NCBI GenBank assembly: GCA_030142905.1
Contig: JASJOG010000247.1
Span: 248,001-312,000, forward strand
Source: Heliopora coerulea
Taxonomy: Eukaryota > Cnidaria > Anthozoa > Scleralcyonacea > Helioporidae
DNA: 64,000 nucleotides
Direction: 5' to 3'
Part shown: in pieces, positions 11,241-19,971 of the stretch
Numbering within the stretch: position 1 is the first letter of the stretch
How the letters are laid out: each line of letters opens with the position of its first letter
Program-made: the position numbers and the translations under genes
Notes under the pieces: generated by a model
Databases searched by the model: none
Told to the model about the DNA's origin: nothing
What the model saw: the letters and a program-made list of their open reading frames with translations, nothing else

Positions 11241-12325
11241 TTTCAAACTATTTTTGTTTTCCTTGAGAGTTCGAAATACCAAGGTTTTGCTGTATTTACA
11301 AACAACCCTCGGATTATTTTAAAATAATTCACAGATTGTTTATAAATGTCTAATCGTAACGAACAATTCTGTGATTAAAAATGTAACCAATTAACGATTT
11401 AAAGAAATAGAAGACAAACATAAACCGAAGAAAAAGACATCTTGAGAAACTGAAAATAAGATTGAAAACAAGACAAAGAGTCATAAATGATATTTCGACT
11501 TTACTGCAAAGTCATAGTCGGACCAAACGACTTCTTACAAATATTTACAATCCCTATGGCCCTGTTCATACGGTATGCAATGCTAAAATATTTATACATC
11601 TTATTAACGTTGTTCTAAAGCCTTTTTTAAAAGTCACAGGATAGAATACAACAAAAGAAAATTCTTTTTAAACGATAATATCGTTAAGGGTAATTTTGAT
11701 TACTAGAAATTTAAACCTCGCGAAAAATGTCCTAAAGGCAAAGCAACATCACGCGAAATGAGCAATTTATGCATCACTGTCATACATGAAAACCCTCGTA
11801 GGTGGTAGCATAGTTTTCCAAATCGTTGGACTAAAGCCACATTTTTAGGCAGGTATAACTCGGTATCGTGCCCATTACTAAGTTAAGTAACTCGATTCAC
11901 TAGCAGGTGCCATCTCCAGAAACTTAATGTGCTAGCGGCAAATTTACTCAAAAACACTACGATCACTTGTAATGAGGCACTTATCAATATATTACTGCAC
12001 TGAATCTAACAGTGAATTTCTACTTAAAGACATGTACTTGCTCTCAATATTTTTCACCCCGAATGTCTGTAAAGTGGAATCACGCCATTGACGTGATTTA
12101 AAAACTTAGGTTTTGAAAATTACTTGTGGGACATTTGTCGGTCCAGTTGGAACTGTAGTAAGGCGTCTGATCACCTGTTCATAAAAGTTGCTGTTGAAAA
12201 GGAAACACTTCTAAAACAGCAAAGGACAATTATGAAAGGTTTTATCTATGCCGCATTTGATATATGCATTCGTATATGTTTATGTATATGTATATTTTTT
12301 GTATATCTATACATATATCTACTCA
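11241..12325. other. No gene seen; single-copy AT-rich DNA
   Basis: Nothing coding was recognised between the end of the visible segmental homology and the hAT MITE. At 11480-11520 a short motif (ATTTCGACTTTACTGCAAAG and flanks) resembles the stem-plus-GAAA part of Penelope-element termini when read on the minus strand. Confidence 0.4.
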
Positions 12326-12630
12326 CAGGGCCGCCGAGAGGAAGGGGGGGGGGGGGCAGGAGGGGCAACTTGCCGCAGGCCCCCTACTTGATAGGGGCCC
12401 TTTAAAATGTTTGAGCTTTACGTTTTTGACATAACGAAGATTAAGGACAGTGATATAACCGACTGCAGTTGGGTTGGAGCAATATTTATTGCCCTCAAAA
12501 TGCAGGGAAACAGCGTTTCAGAGCGTTGGAGCCCCAGCAGGAGGACGAGGGCTTATTATATTTATGACGTCATCAAGGGCCCCAAATCGATATTTTGTCC
12601 CGAGCCCCACAAAATCTCTCGGCGGCCCTG
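12326..12630. mobile_element. hAT-type MITE, 305 bp (CAGGGCCGCCGAGAG ends)
   Basis: The left end CAGGGCCGCCGAGAGG and right end TCTCTCGGCGGCCCTG form a terminal inverted repeat of about 15 bp. The flanks TCTACTCA (12318-12325) and TCTATTCA (12631-12638) are an 8-bp target duplication with one change. A G-rich run follows the left end. The same family is seen at 46003-46458, and a related right end occurs at about 60306-60318. Confidence 0.88.
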
Positions 12631-12676
12631 TCTATTCATACACATATACACGTACGTACACATATGTACACAGACA

Positions 12677-12679
<3 letters not shown>

Positions 12680-12714
<35 letters not shown>
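12680..12714. repeat. (TA)n microsatellite
   Basis: An uninterrupted alternating TA run of about 35 bases, preceded by imperfect CATATGTACACA units. Confidence 0.95.
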
Positions 12715-12717
<3 letters not shown>

Positions 12718-12929
12718 CCAAAAAACAAAGCCTTATGAAAACAAAATATATCTCTTGTCTAGTATCATGAATCTTGACCGCCAAATATGGATCAACCGAT
12801 CTTGACAATGAGGGTGAAAAATTTAGTCGATAGAAAATTCCATCAATTCGTCACTCTTGTCGTGTTTAATTAAGATGAATGCGCCATTGCTTCATCAGGG
12901 CAAGTAGATTATACCGTTGGACGGTTCTC

Positions 12930-13028
12930 TCACACCAGTCCATCGTAAAGACAGAGTGCTTGGACAATTGGCGGATCAGACTTTGATCCTTCACGGAACT
13001 CTTCCAAAGATAATCTGTTATCCTTATT
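12930..13028 (-). CDS. NCS1: Neuronal calcium sensor (NCS-1/frequenin-like), last coding exon
   Basis: This exon encodes [11 protein letters not shown] followed by [21 protein letters not shown] and a TGA stop. That is the fourth EF-hand loop and the family-typical C-terminus (LYDGLV) of NCS-1. A clean acceptor (TTTTTAG before AATAAG) sets the 5' end in phase 0, continuous with the exon at 14638-14715, which ends in MDK, so the EF-4 loop is [12 protein letters not shown]. Loop position 6 is Asn instead of the usual Gly, which may weaken calcium binding. NCS-1 proteins are myristoylated EF-hand sensors acting on PI4-kinase, GPCR kinases and channels. The exon lies about 1.2 kb below the segmental homology edge. 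The symbol rests on family similarity only. Confidence 0.9.
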   Translation of the reverse strand, partial: NKDNRLSLEEFREGSKSDPPIVQALCLYDGLV

Positions 13029-13287
13029 CTAAAAAGACACCACAGAATGTCCATTTTGATACAAGACTGCATAATTAAATCTAAATCAGTGAACGGGCGT
13101 CTGTCAACCAAAATCTTGGATTGCACCAGGATAAAGGCAAATGTTAAGTTTGCCAATTTTCCGGAGGAATCGTGCTGAGAAAAAAATATTGGTGGGGTGC
13201 AGGAATAATTATTTCTATAAAAGTAAATGCACCTAAACAACACAACAAAATGATCGCCGGAGGAATAAATTCCAGCTTAACATTTAC

Positions 13288-13553
13288 CAGAGCAGGAGTG
13301 CTTTATCGCAATTTGAAATACGAAGAGATAGTCGAGTGTTTTAGATCTGATAAAGCACCTACTGCGAGTATTTTTAGATGTCTTCTAAAATGAACTTCTT
13401 AATAGGTTAATTAGCGAAGAAAGTTTGGAAATTTATGTTTTCTCAACCGAAAATATTAACTTCTTCTTCATATATAAAGTCACATGTGTCTTTATCACAT
13501 ATAAAGACCCGATACGCTTATGAATTTTTTTATATTTTCTTTTAGAAATTTTA
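13288..13553 (+). repeat. Dispersed repeat family, copy 1 (GAGCAGGAGTGCTTTAT)
   Basis: About 265 bp starting AGAGCAGGAGTGCTTTATCG, running through ATAGTCGAGTGTTTTAGATC and ending with paired TATAAAG...CACATG and TCACATATAAAGAC motifs. Related copies lie at 31065-31325 and 31344-31620, and a minus-strand fragment is near 15000-15065. It is non-coding and its class is unknown. Confidence 0.7.
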
Positions 13554-13681
13554 GACTGTAGTTATATTGCGCACGCTCACTAGTCTCTAGTTAGAGCGCT
13601 CTGGCATGGCTTAGATGTACCACATGTGTGGCACATTTGAGTTGCCTATATAATGTAGGCTTCTCCATCCTGCTCATCAGC

Positions 13682-13727
13682 ACTACACTGATGAGGCCCA
13701 ATAGGCCGAAACTGTTCCGTCTGTAGT
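13682..13727 (+). ncRNA. Hammerhead ribozyme, type I (copy A)
   Basis: Stem I is ACTACA/TGTAGT (6 bp). The core CTGATGA is followed by stem II GGCC-CAATA-GGCC and the GAA box. Stem III is very short (ACTG/CCGT around TT) and carries one T-C mismatch. The cleavage triplet is GTC, cut after 13721. All conserved core bases are present; the mismatch in stem III may reduce activity relative to copy B. Confidence 0.88.
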
Positions 13728-13911
13728 TAGATATCGCTCTATGGCCTCTTGGTTCATATTGAGCGCTCTACAGGATGAGTCATGCCGCTAGCGGATTTGC
13801 GCACACTCACTAGTCTCTAGTTAGAGCGCTCTGGCATGGCTTAGATGTACCACATGTGTGGCACATTTGAGTTGCCTATATAATGTAGGCTTCTCCATCC
13901 TGCTCATCAGC

Positions 13912-13957
13912 ACTACACTGATGAGGCCCAATAGGCCGAAACGGTTCCGTCTGTAGT
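13912..13957 (+). ncRNA. Hammerhead ribozyme, type I (copy B, perfect stems)
   Basis: Same architecture as copy A but with a fully paired stem III (ACGG/CCGT capped by TT). Stem I ACTACA/TGTAGT, stem II GGCC/GGCC, core CTGATGA and GAA, and cleavage triplet GTC are all intact; the predicted cut is after 13951. Such short stem III hammerheads are known to be more stable as dimers, fitting the tandem arrangement. Confidence 0.93.
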
Positions 13958-13960
13958 TAT

Positions 13961-14092
13961 ATGTATATAACTACAGACGGAACCGTTTCGGCCTACTGGG
14001 CCTCATCAGTGTAGTGCTGACGAGCAGGATGGAGAAGCCTATATTATATAGGCAACTCAAATGTCCCACACATGTGGTACAACTAAGCCATA
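13961..14092 (-). repeat. Inverted partial copy of the retrozyme unit
   Basis: Bases 13964-14092 are the reverse complement of the 3' half of the unit, making a head-to-head palindrome around TATATGTATATA. Differences from the direct copies include CTGACGAG in place of CTGATGAG upstream of the ribozyme. The cruciform-prone junction is flanked by further TA repeats (14092-14122). Confidence 0.88.
13970..14015 (-). ncRNA. Hammerhead ribozyme, type I (inverted copy C)
   Basis: On the minus strand it reads ACTACA, CTGATGA, GGCC-CAGTA-GGCC, GAA, ACGG-TT-CCGT, C, TGTAGT. All core bases and stems are intact; only the stem II loop differs. The predicted cut lies after the C complementary to 13976. 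Confidence 0.9.
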
Positions 14093-14637
14093 TATAATAT
14101 ATATATATACACATATATATATATTCAAGACGCCAATGTGCATTTTTTAAAATGTTATATCAGGACTTTAGAGAGTGCTTGTGAAATCACGAATCTGAGT
14201 AAAATATGTATTAATTAGTTGCCCAGGCTAAGGTAACTAATGTTTTTAGTGCATTGTCGCAGAGGATTCATACAGAATATAGTGGTATAGTGCTATTTGA
14301 TTTGAGTGATTAAAAATAAATTTAAATTTCATCGTTTTGTTTACCGCTGGGTTTTTGTAGAGCTAGAAAACTAGTCAATGCCTCAGGGATAATAAATATA
14401 TTAACCCAGGGACATTAACTAATTAAGGCTTACTAAGTGAATTTAAGAACCGTGGTACATTAAAGAAAACCGAGGTGATCGTGAACTAAATATACTTAAG
14501 CACTATTTGCGGTATACAAATTTACACAGTGCACATTACAAGGGCTAAATCCAAATCAAGGTTTTGTTACTTAATTTAACAACTTGGAGGGAAAACAAAT
14601 AAAATTAAAAAAACTACAACATCGAAAACTTGCTTAC
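14093..14637. other. No gene seen (intron of the NCS gene)
   Basis: AT-rich sequence between two NCS exons, with TA microsatellite at its left edge and no other recognised element. Confidence 0.5.
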
Positions 14638-14715
14638 CTTGTCCATTAAATTAAATATTTTATTAACCTGTTTTTCTGGCGTATTCTCTTCTTCTGGAAG
14701 GGACACCATGTTGGA
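14638..14715 (-). CDS. NCS1: NCS-1-like, penultimate coding exon
   Basis: The 26 codons begin SNMVSLPEEENTPEKQVNKI and end FNLMDK. This is the linker between EF-3 and EF-4 of NCS-1, whose hallmark LPEEENTPEK is intact. The acceptor TTTCCAG and donor GTAAGC are canonical, and both boundaries are phase 0, as in vertebrate NCS1. It joins the exon at 12930-13028 without a frame change. Confidence 0.9.
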
Positions 14716-16016
14716 CTGGAAATAAAATCAAATAAGATCCGTTTGGAAATCAAATAAGATCCTAGTGCACCTTTTAATACTTTACTTCAAAAACTCAATA
14801 ACAAATCATGAAGAAAATTAAATACAAATGAAAGTTATTAAAGGGTCGTGTCTTTAAATGTAACAGAGCATTCTTACTTTTCTCCTCAAATTTATGCGGC
14901 TTAGAAAACATTCATTTTCCAACTTTCTTCACAAATTATCACATTAAGGGTTTCGTTTTCTAAGTCATCCAAAAAAACTTGCAGTTCGTGCTTAATCAGA
15001 CCTAAAACACTCGGCTTTAACCCCGATACAATACTCCTGCTCGTTTCTTAAATATTAGATAAAGCGGGCAGCAAATACAGCCATTAAGGCTTTATGTATT
15101 CATTACTACTTTATCAAAGTTCACAAAACGGGAGGCAATAGAGGAAAAAGTGGACTCAATCGTCTCCCCGACTCATAAAATCTAGTACTGTTAAAAACTT
15201 CGAATATAAATCAAATTTTAGTCAGTATGCACTACTTCTGTTGTACACGTAGGCAAACCATCAGGGCAGCATGAGGGACAAATGCTCCCCCCTCCCTCAA
15301 GTGCTTATAATACGGGAAAATCGTGGCAAATTCAGGCAAATTCACATTCAGAAAATTTTACTTGCCGTCCACTTTGGATTAGTGCCCTTTAATTCTGTTT
15401 CTTGGAAATCCGCTGAGAAAACCATGAAGGTGTAATTTAATTAAAACCTCTGGAAATCACAGGCAGTGAACATTGAATCATTTGTCCACGAAAGTCACAC
15501 CTTTGCCCCCATGGGACCACTGTTTACAGACTCGTCCAATTCCGAGAATAAAGAAGCAAACTTGGGAAGGTAAAGTGTCTTAACGCATGACGTCATTTCG
15601 TGTGATGCAAAAAGTCTGTCCCTCCAATAAAAATTCCAAGCAGTACCACAGTCAAACAGAGGCTTTCAGGAACAGCTTTGATAAGGGGACCAACGAAATA
15701 CCTTCTCTTGGCCTTCCCGTTTAAAATAAAGTGATGATGAATGATGCAGAAAACCTGTTTCGCGCACAAAATATTAAATATGGCTTTTTTTTTGTGCCAT
15801 CAAGAAATTAAACAATAATTCACTTTAATTTCACTTGCACCAATCTAGAAACTTACTCTATTAAACATCTCACATGAGGAAAGTACATATTTTCAAGCCG
15901 GCTGCGCGACGAAAATCGGGAGGCAATCCCTTCACTTTAATGACATCAGGGGGGACGACTGTCACCCCATCTCCTTCTTCGGAAGCCCTTGTCCTCAACT
16001 ACCTGTCGTCACTTAC
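14716..16016. other. No gene seen (intron of the NCS gene)
   Basis: The stretch contains a minus-strand fragment of the dispersed repeat (about 15000-15065, with AACACTCGGCT and ACTCCTGCTCG) and otherwise nothing recognised. Confidence 0.45.
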
Positions 16017-16105
16017 CACCATTTTATAAATTGATCCTACGATGTTCAGCATTTCATCTCTCGTAATGAAACCATCGTTGTCAAGGTCATACAGTTTGAA
16101 TGACC
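16017..16105 (-). CDS. NCS1: NCS-1-like exon with third EF hand
   Basis: After two bases completing a Trp codon (TGG expected from the family), the exon reads [20 protein letters not shown] then IVGSIYKMV. The EF-3 loop [12 protein letters not shown] has all calcium-coordinating residues. The acceptor CTTTCAG and donor GTAAGT are canonical and the boundaries match NCS1 exon structure. The upstream exons (myristoylation signal, EF-1, EF-2; about 100 residues) should lie at higher coordinates, but the next thing upstream, only 385 bp away, is the 3' end of TMCO1, and no N-terminal NCS exon was found anywhere in the window. The copy may be 5'-truncated or have a long intron spanning TMCO1. Confidence 0.9.
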
Positions 16106-16490
16106 CTGAAAGGAAAAAAAGATCGTTGGGTTTTCTAATCGTAAGTTTTACGTGAGATTATTGCTACACATGTCCCCTATTTTGCCTCGTTGATCCAACA
16201 TGACTGCTTCAGTGGTGAAGGTTGCATATCGGTCAATAAGGATAATCCACCAACAGTAACGGGCACCACACAAAAGGAAGTTACGAATTTTTAACAGGAA
16301 TTTAAGTTGGAAAGCAAAGGAAATTCAAAAGAAAGTTATCAAATTTACCTGAGAACGTTGGAATGAACGTTTCCAAACTTGCAAGGTAACAAACCTAAAT
16401 TGCAACAAACTAGTAGTGCATATTAGGAATATTTTATTTAGTTTCCCTCTCAGGACCATCGCCATTTTAACAGTGTCCAACATGAACAGT

Positions 16491-16577
16491 TTATTTTCCA
16501 GCAGGAGCAGGGTTGAGGAAGCTCGGTGCTTTGTTTGCAGCTCTCGACGGCGCAAAGCCAAGAATCTTTTGAATATT
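16491..16577 (-). CDS. TMCO1: TMCO1, last coding exon
   Basis: The exon encodes NIQKILGFAPSRAANKAPSF and LNPAPAGK, then TAA. It matches the conserved C-terminal tail of TMCO1 (NIQKILG-APSRA and a Pro/Gly-rich end finishing in GK). The acceptor is TTTTGTAG and the phase is 0, continuous with the exon at 17352-17496. Confidence 0.93.
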   Translation of the reverse strand, partial: NIQKILGFAPSRAANKAPSFLNPAPAGK

Positions 16578-17040
16578 CTACAAAAGAACGAGATAAGATT
16601 CAAATGATGAAAGTAGATCACAAGAAGCTGTTTTTCAGGGGATATGTTGCGATATCGAACGAAGCCGGTTACTACTTCTAAAAAATTCATGAAAGTCGTT
16701 GGAAGCTAAAAAGGTTAGAAGTTTATAACTATACATACACGACAACGAAATCTGTTAAATATGCCAAAAACGGTCACATGAATATGTAAGCAATTAAAGC
16801 ACTCCGTATGGGTGTTTATCGTAACTTAACTAGATCTTTATCTCCTCCGACAGTCTTCAACGTTATTAAGGTGTTTGGTTCGACCATACGTGTTTCTGAC
16901 TGTGTTAACAGCCTAAATCGTTGGCAATGGAGATAGTTTTACAAACTACGTTCTTGATAAAGCTCCAGTAGCTATAAAATCATTCTAGGTCACTTAAACC
17001 GTAGAGAAGAATGACCAATTCATGAATCAGTAACCCACAT

Positions 17041-17165
17041 CGAAAATTGAAACTAACCCTAACCAGACAATAACACTCACTCTATCCTTAACCCAAATAA
17101 AAACCATAACACTAACCTTATTTCTACCCCCAGTCCGAACCCTAATCTTAATCCATACCCTTATC
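17041..17165. repeat. Degenerate CCTAA-type repeat in a TMCO1 intron
   Basis: Loose tandem of ACCCTAACC, CACTAACC, GAACCCTAATC and similar words. It is too irregular to be a telomeric array. Confidence 0.45.
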
Positions 17166-17351
17166 TCCCTACTTCTTACTCTCACACTGTTGGTTACTTC
17201 GTCACTCAGTCCTAACGGGGACATCACAAGGTAAAATAGGGAATTGACGCCTCTGAGTCACTGGCTACTGAGTTTGAGGATAGGTAACTTACAAGGATTA
17301 CTGACCTTGGAAAGCCTAAGAACATTCGCTGAATATTCGATGGTACCTTAC

Positions 17352-17496
17352 CTGTCTGATAGACATTGTACATAGGATAAACAGAAATATGAAAGAACAA
17401 TCTGTATAGTACGTTCCTGGAAGATTACGATGCGACAACCCTTGGAACCAAGGCAGAGGTATGAAGGGAAGTTTTGCGATCACTCTTCCGTCGAAA
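17352..17496 (-). CDS. TMCO1: TMCO1 exon (hydrophobic C-terminal region)
   Basis: With the split Ile codon it reads FDGRVIAKLPFIPLPWFQGL, then SHRNLPGTYYTDCSF and IFLFILCTMSIRQ. The words FDGRV-AKLPF, QGLSHRNL, TDCSFIFL and CTMSIRQ are near-invariant in animal TMCO1. TMCO1 is an ER membrane protein of the Oxa1/EMC3 superfamily, described both as a calcium-load-activated channel and as part of the multipass translocon. This exon covers the amphipathic segment and the last transmembrane helix. Acceptor CTGTAG and donor GTAAGG fit phases 2 and 0. Confidence 0.95.
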
Positions 17497-18125
17497 CTAC
17501 AGATGCAAAAAATGGGCGTTCGTCAATCCAAGTGGTGTATTCCCAAGCACATGGAAACCACGCATATTAACAGCTACGAGGAAAATAGTGGCCAGGACTT
17601 AATTGCAATTGAATGTGACGCCCAATGACCACATGAAAACCAAATCACCGGAGTAAAACAAATGTGAGCGCTAAGTGTCGAAACATTCAGCTATAGAGGC
17701 AAAAATCAAAAATATATTTTTCTTGATAAGTAAACTAGCTACAATTTATTTTCACCTTGTGTAGCTACTGACACTATTTACTTAATAAAGTCTTTATAAT
17801 AATAAATTCTTTATTTATACTGTTAAAAAAAATCCCATCAGCATAAAAGCTGGCAAAAATCACGGCAAAAATCTACGGCAACTTCACGTCACCATTCCTT
17901 TGTTTAATGGATTGCTTTTTTGTATTTTTTTGACTTTGAAGTAGGATTCTTTGAAGTTCGCCACCAGATCAGCAACCTAATTTTGGTTAAAATAACTTCC
18001 ACAAACTGTTTGATGGGTCGCGATGGATTTGGAAGATAACAGCTCCACTCTTATAAATTTCAATGTCTTACAAACTTTATCATTCGTGGTAAAATGTACA
18101 ATAGTCGCCATCTTTTTGTCACGGT

Positions 18126-18175
18126 AGATTCGCAGAGCGTCTCACCGGCCTTCAAAAGGTCGCAGGTTCCGTCCT
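18126..18175 (+). other. tRNA-like fragment
   Basis: AGAGCGTCTCACCGGCC followed by GGTCGCAGGTTCCGTCCTCC resembles the D-to-T arm portion of the SINE heads at 8359-8687. There is no intact acceptor stem. Confidence 0.35.
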
Positions 18176-18401
18176 CCTTCATTGCCTGAAACGTTTCGTG
18201 AAGATTTGAGTTCGATGAACCTGTTACACATCGTCTAGTATGACTCGACGCTCACAAGGACACTAAACCCACTGCGCCATTTTCTAACCTAATAAATTCG
18301 AAGGACGTTCGTGATGGTCCACAAACACTAGCTTTGCCCAGAATTTATGGGTCACGTTAATATTAAACAATGTAAAGTCTATACGGATAAACTGTACGTA
18401 C

Positions 18402-18469
18402 ATTGAATTAAACATTCCCATTAAAGCTGTGAAGGTAAATCCTATGGCAAACATGGACTTCATCTTCAC
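18402..18469 (-). CDS. TMCO1: TMCO1 exon (transmembrane segment)
   Basis: Encodes VKMKSMFAIGFTFTALMGMF plus NS and the first two bases of an Ile codon. MKSMFAIGF-FTALMGMFNSI is a signature of TMCO1 and forms a transmembrane helix. The acceptor ATTTCAG and donor GTACGT are canonical. Confidence 0.95.
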
Positions 18470-19461
18470 CTGAAATGGAAAAGCTCCGAATGGAATAATA
18501 TTGTTATGATGATAATAATAATATGATTGTAGTATACCAGTGTTCGTCCTGCGGTATATAATGTTGTCTCAAGTACAGTATTTCATATCTAACCCAATAA
18601 TTTTAGAGATATAAGAGTCCACAGACTGCAGGTTAAAACAGAAACTGTTGGAAACCACCTTAAGTAACAATGTGCCTCCCCTGTCATTTTCTACCCCAGG
18701 CTTTTTCCTGTCTACAGCACAACTAATGCACATTTTTTGACCATTAATCCATTAAGAGACAAGGGTGCACTTTAGTATTTTATTTCAGTTCGGCTAATGC
18801 CAGACAATTTTACTCGTCAAAGGGACAAGCACTGCACATTAATGAGTTAACAGCCATCTCCTTGACCTATTAAGGGGCAAGGGCTTAGTTAAGTATATTA
18901 CTCCAGCTAATGCCAGATGGACTTTGCCCTTAATAAGTTAATATGCATTTTTAGCTCATATGTCAGAGAAATCTGAAGCAAAGACTGATTTTAATGGTGT
19001 ATTGGAGGAGATGGTTTATATTTGTAGGTGAGATTCATAGGTGGGTTAATGCAGCATCAAAAGGGAAAAGACTGAGTGCTGAGTAAGGGTTTCCCAATTC
19101 AAAGTTATTCTTGATAATATAAACAGTTTTAGGTGGGGGCTATTTACTTGAAAGCTGTGAAAAGCAGTGCTGATCCTTTGGAGGATATACAGTAATATTA
19201 CAGAATGCATAATCCAAAAATAAGGTAAAATGCCCATGGAATTTCGGATTACTGAACATTAAAATCCATTAAATTACCTTGGGTCCCAGGGGTTAAGCCT
19301 ACCTATCCTTCGACTCTTGACCAGCATTTGGATTTGTCAATAACAGAAATGCTTTTTATCTTCAAGGTGCTTTGAGATACAAATCAGCTGTTAAAAGCAG
19401 CAAATTTCATAATACACATATATTGACTACACTGTGATTTTTGCTGGCAACCATTACTCAC

Positions 19462-19508
19462 CATTGACAAGTCTCTATTGTTGTTTTTTAGCTTCTCTTC
19501 CACTCGTT
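19462..19508 (-). CDS. TMCO1: TMCO1 exon (end of coiled coil)
   Basis: After two bases of a Glu codon it reads RVEEKLKNNNRDLSM, matching the end of the TMCO1 coiled coil (EEKLKNNNRDLSM). Acceptor CACTAG, donor GTGAGT. Upstream exons, with the first transmembrane helix and most of the coiled coil, were not found. Immediately upstream, 140 bp away in what should be intron, lies the gypsy element at 19653-27317, so the 5' exons are presumably beyond it or outside the window. Confidence 0.92.
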
Positions 19509-19652
19509 CTAGTGGCAAGGAAGGAATTTGAGTAACGCATGACATTGCTATGTACAGTCAGGTATTTGACTGTCCAAATAGTGGTCATGTTTGAAAATTT
19601 TACTTGTTTTTGGTACCTATTTTCTTCTTTTGTCCACCAGACATGTAAGAAC

Positions 19653-19837
19653 TGTACTGTATCAGGATCAAAACATGCTGTAAGATATCACCGATGGCAC
19701 GGATTTAACCAGATATCGAGACGGATTCAACCAGAATAAAAACACACAACAACATGTTCGTTTACTTCTCCTCCTCACTCTTTACGCATGCTCATTACAT
19801 CAAGGGGGGGAAGAGATGCAAAGTTACAAACACTACA
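19653..19837 (-). repeat. Gypsy 3' LTR
   Basis: 185 bp with TG...CA ends. It matches 24100-24202 joined to 27233-27317, with a point difference (GATATCACC versus GATACCACC) and a small indel in the G run near 19804. Confidence 0.95.
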
Positions 19838-19851
19838 TTCCTCCCTTCTTC
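19838..19851 (-). promoter_or_regulatory. Polypurine tract
   Basis: On the minus strand GAAGAAGGGAGGAA abuts the 3' LTR. This is the expected position for plus-strand DNA priming. Confidence 0.85.
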
Positions 19852-19971
19852 AAAGTGAAAGTTAAACAATAAAAATTAGAACAATGTCTGTTTTGAGTCA
19901 GTTCCATACTAAACAACATTACAAATATAACTCGAATCTGTCCAAGTTTCTGCTTTATAGTTTTTTCTAGT

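Larger units (their letters stand above)
13568..13957 (+). mobile_element. Hammerhead retrozyme: 1.7 tandem copies of a 230-bp unit
   Basis: The unit beginning TTGCGCACGCTCACTAG (13567) recurs exactly 230 bp later (13797) with few changes. Each copy ends in a type I hammerhead ribozyme motif (13682-13727 and 13912-13957). The predicted cuts lie after bases 13721 and 13951, so a transcript through both would release a 230-nt monomer (13722-13951). Tandem non-coding units of a few hundred bp with a short-stem-III hammerhead are the described layout of animal retrozymes, thought to be mobilised in trans by retroelement enzymes; the nearby Penelope copies are candidate helpers by inference only. 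No ORF is present. Confidence 0.85.

Noticed and set aside
12124..12770. Overlapping ORFs of about 93-102 codons around 12124-12770
   Set aside because: They run through a MITE and a TA microsatellite, giving low-complexity IYIYIY tails; not genes.
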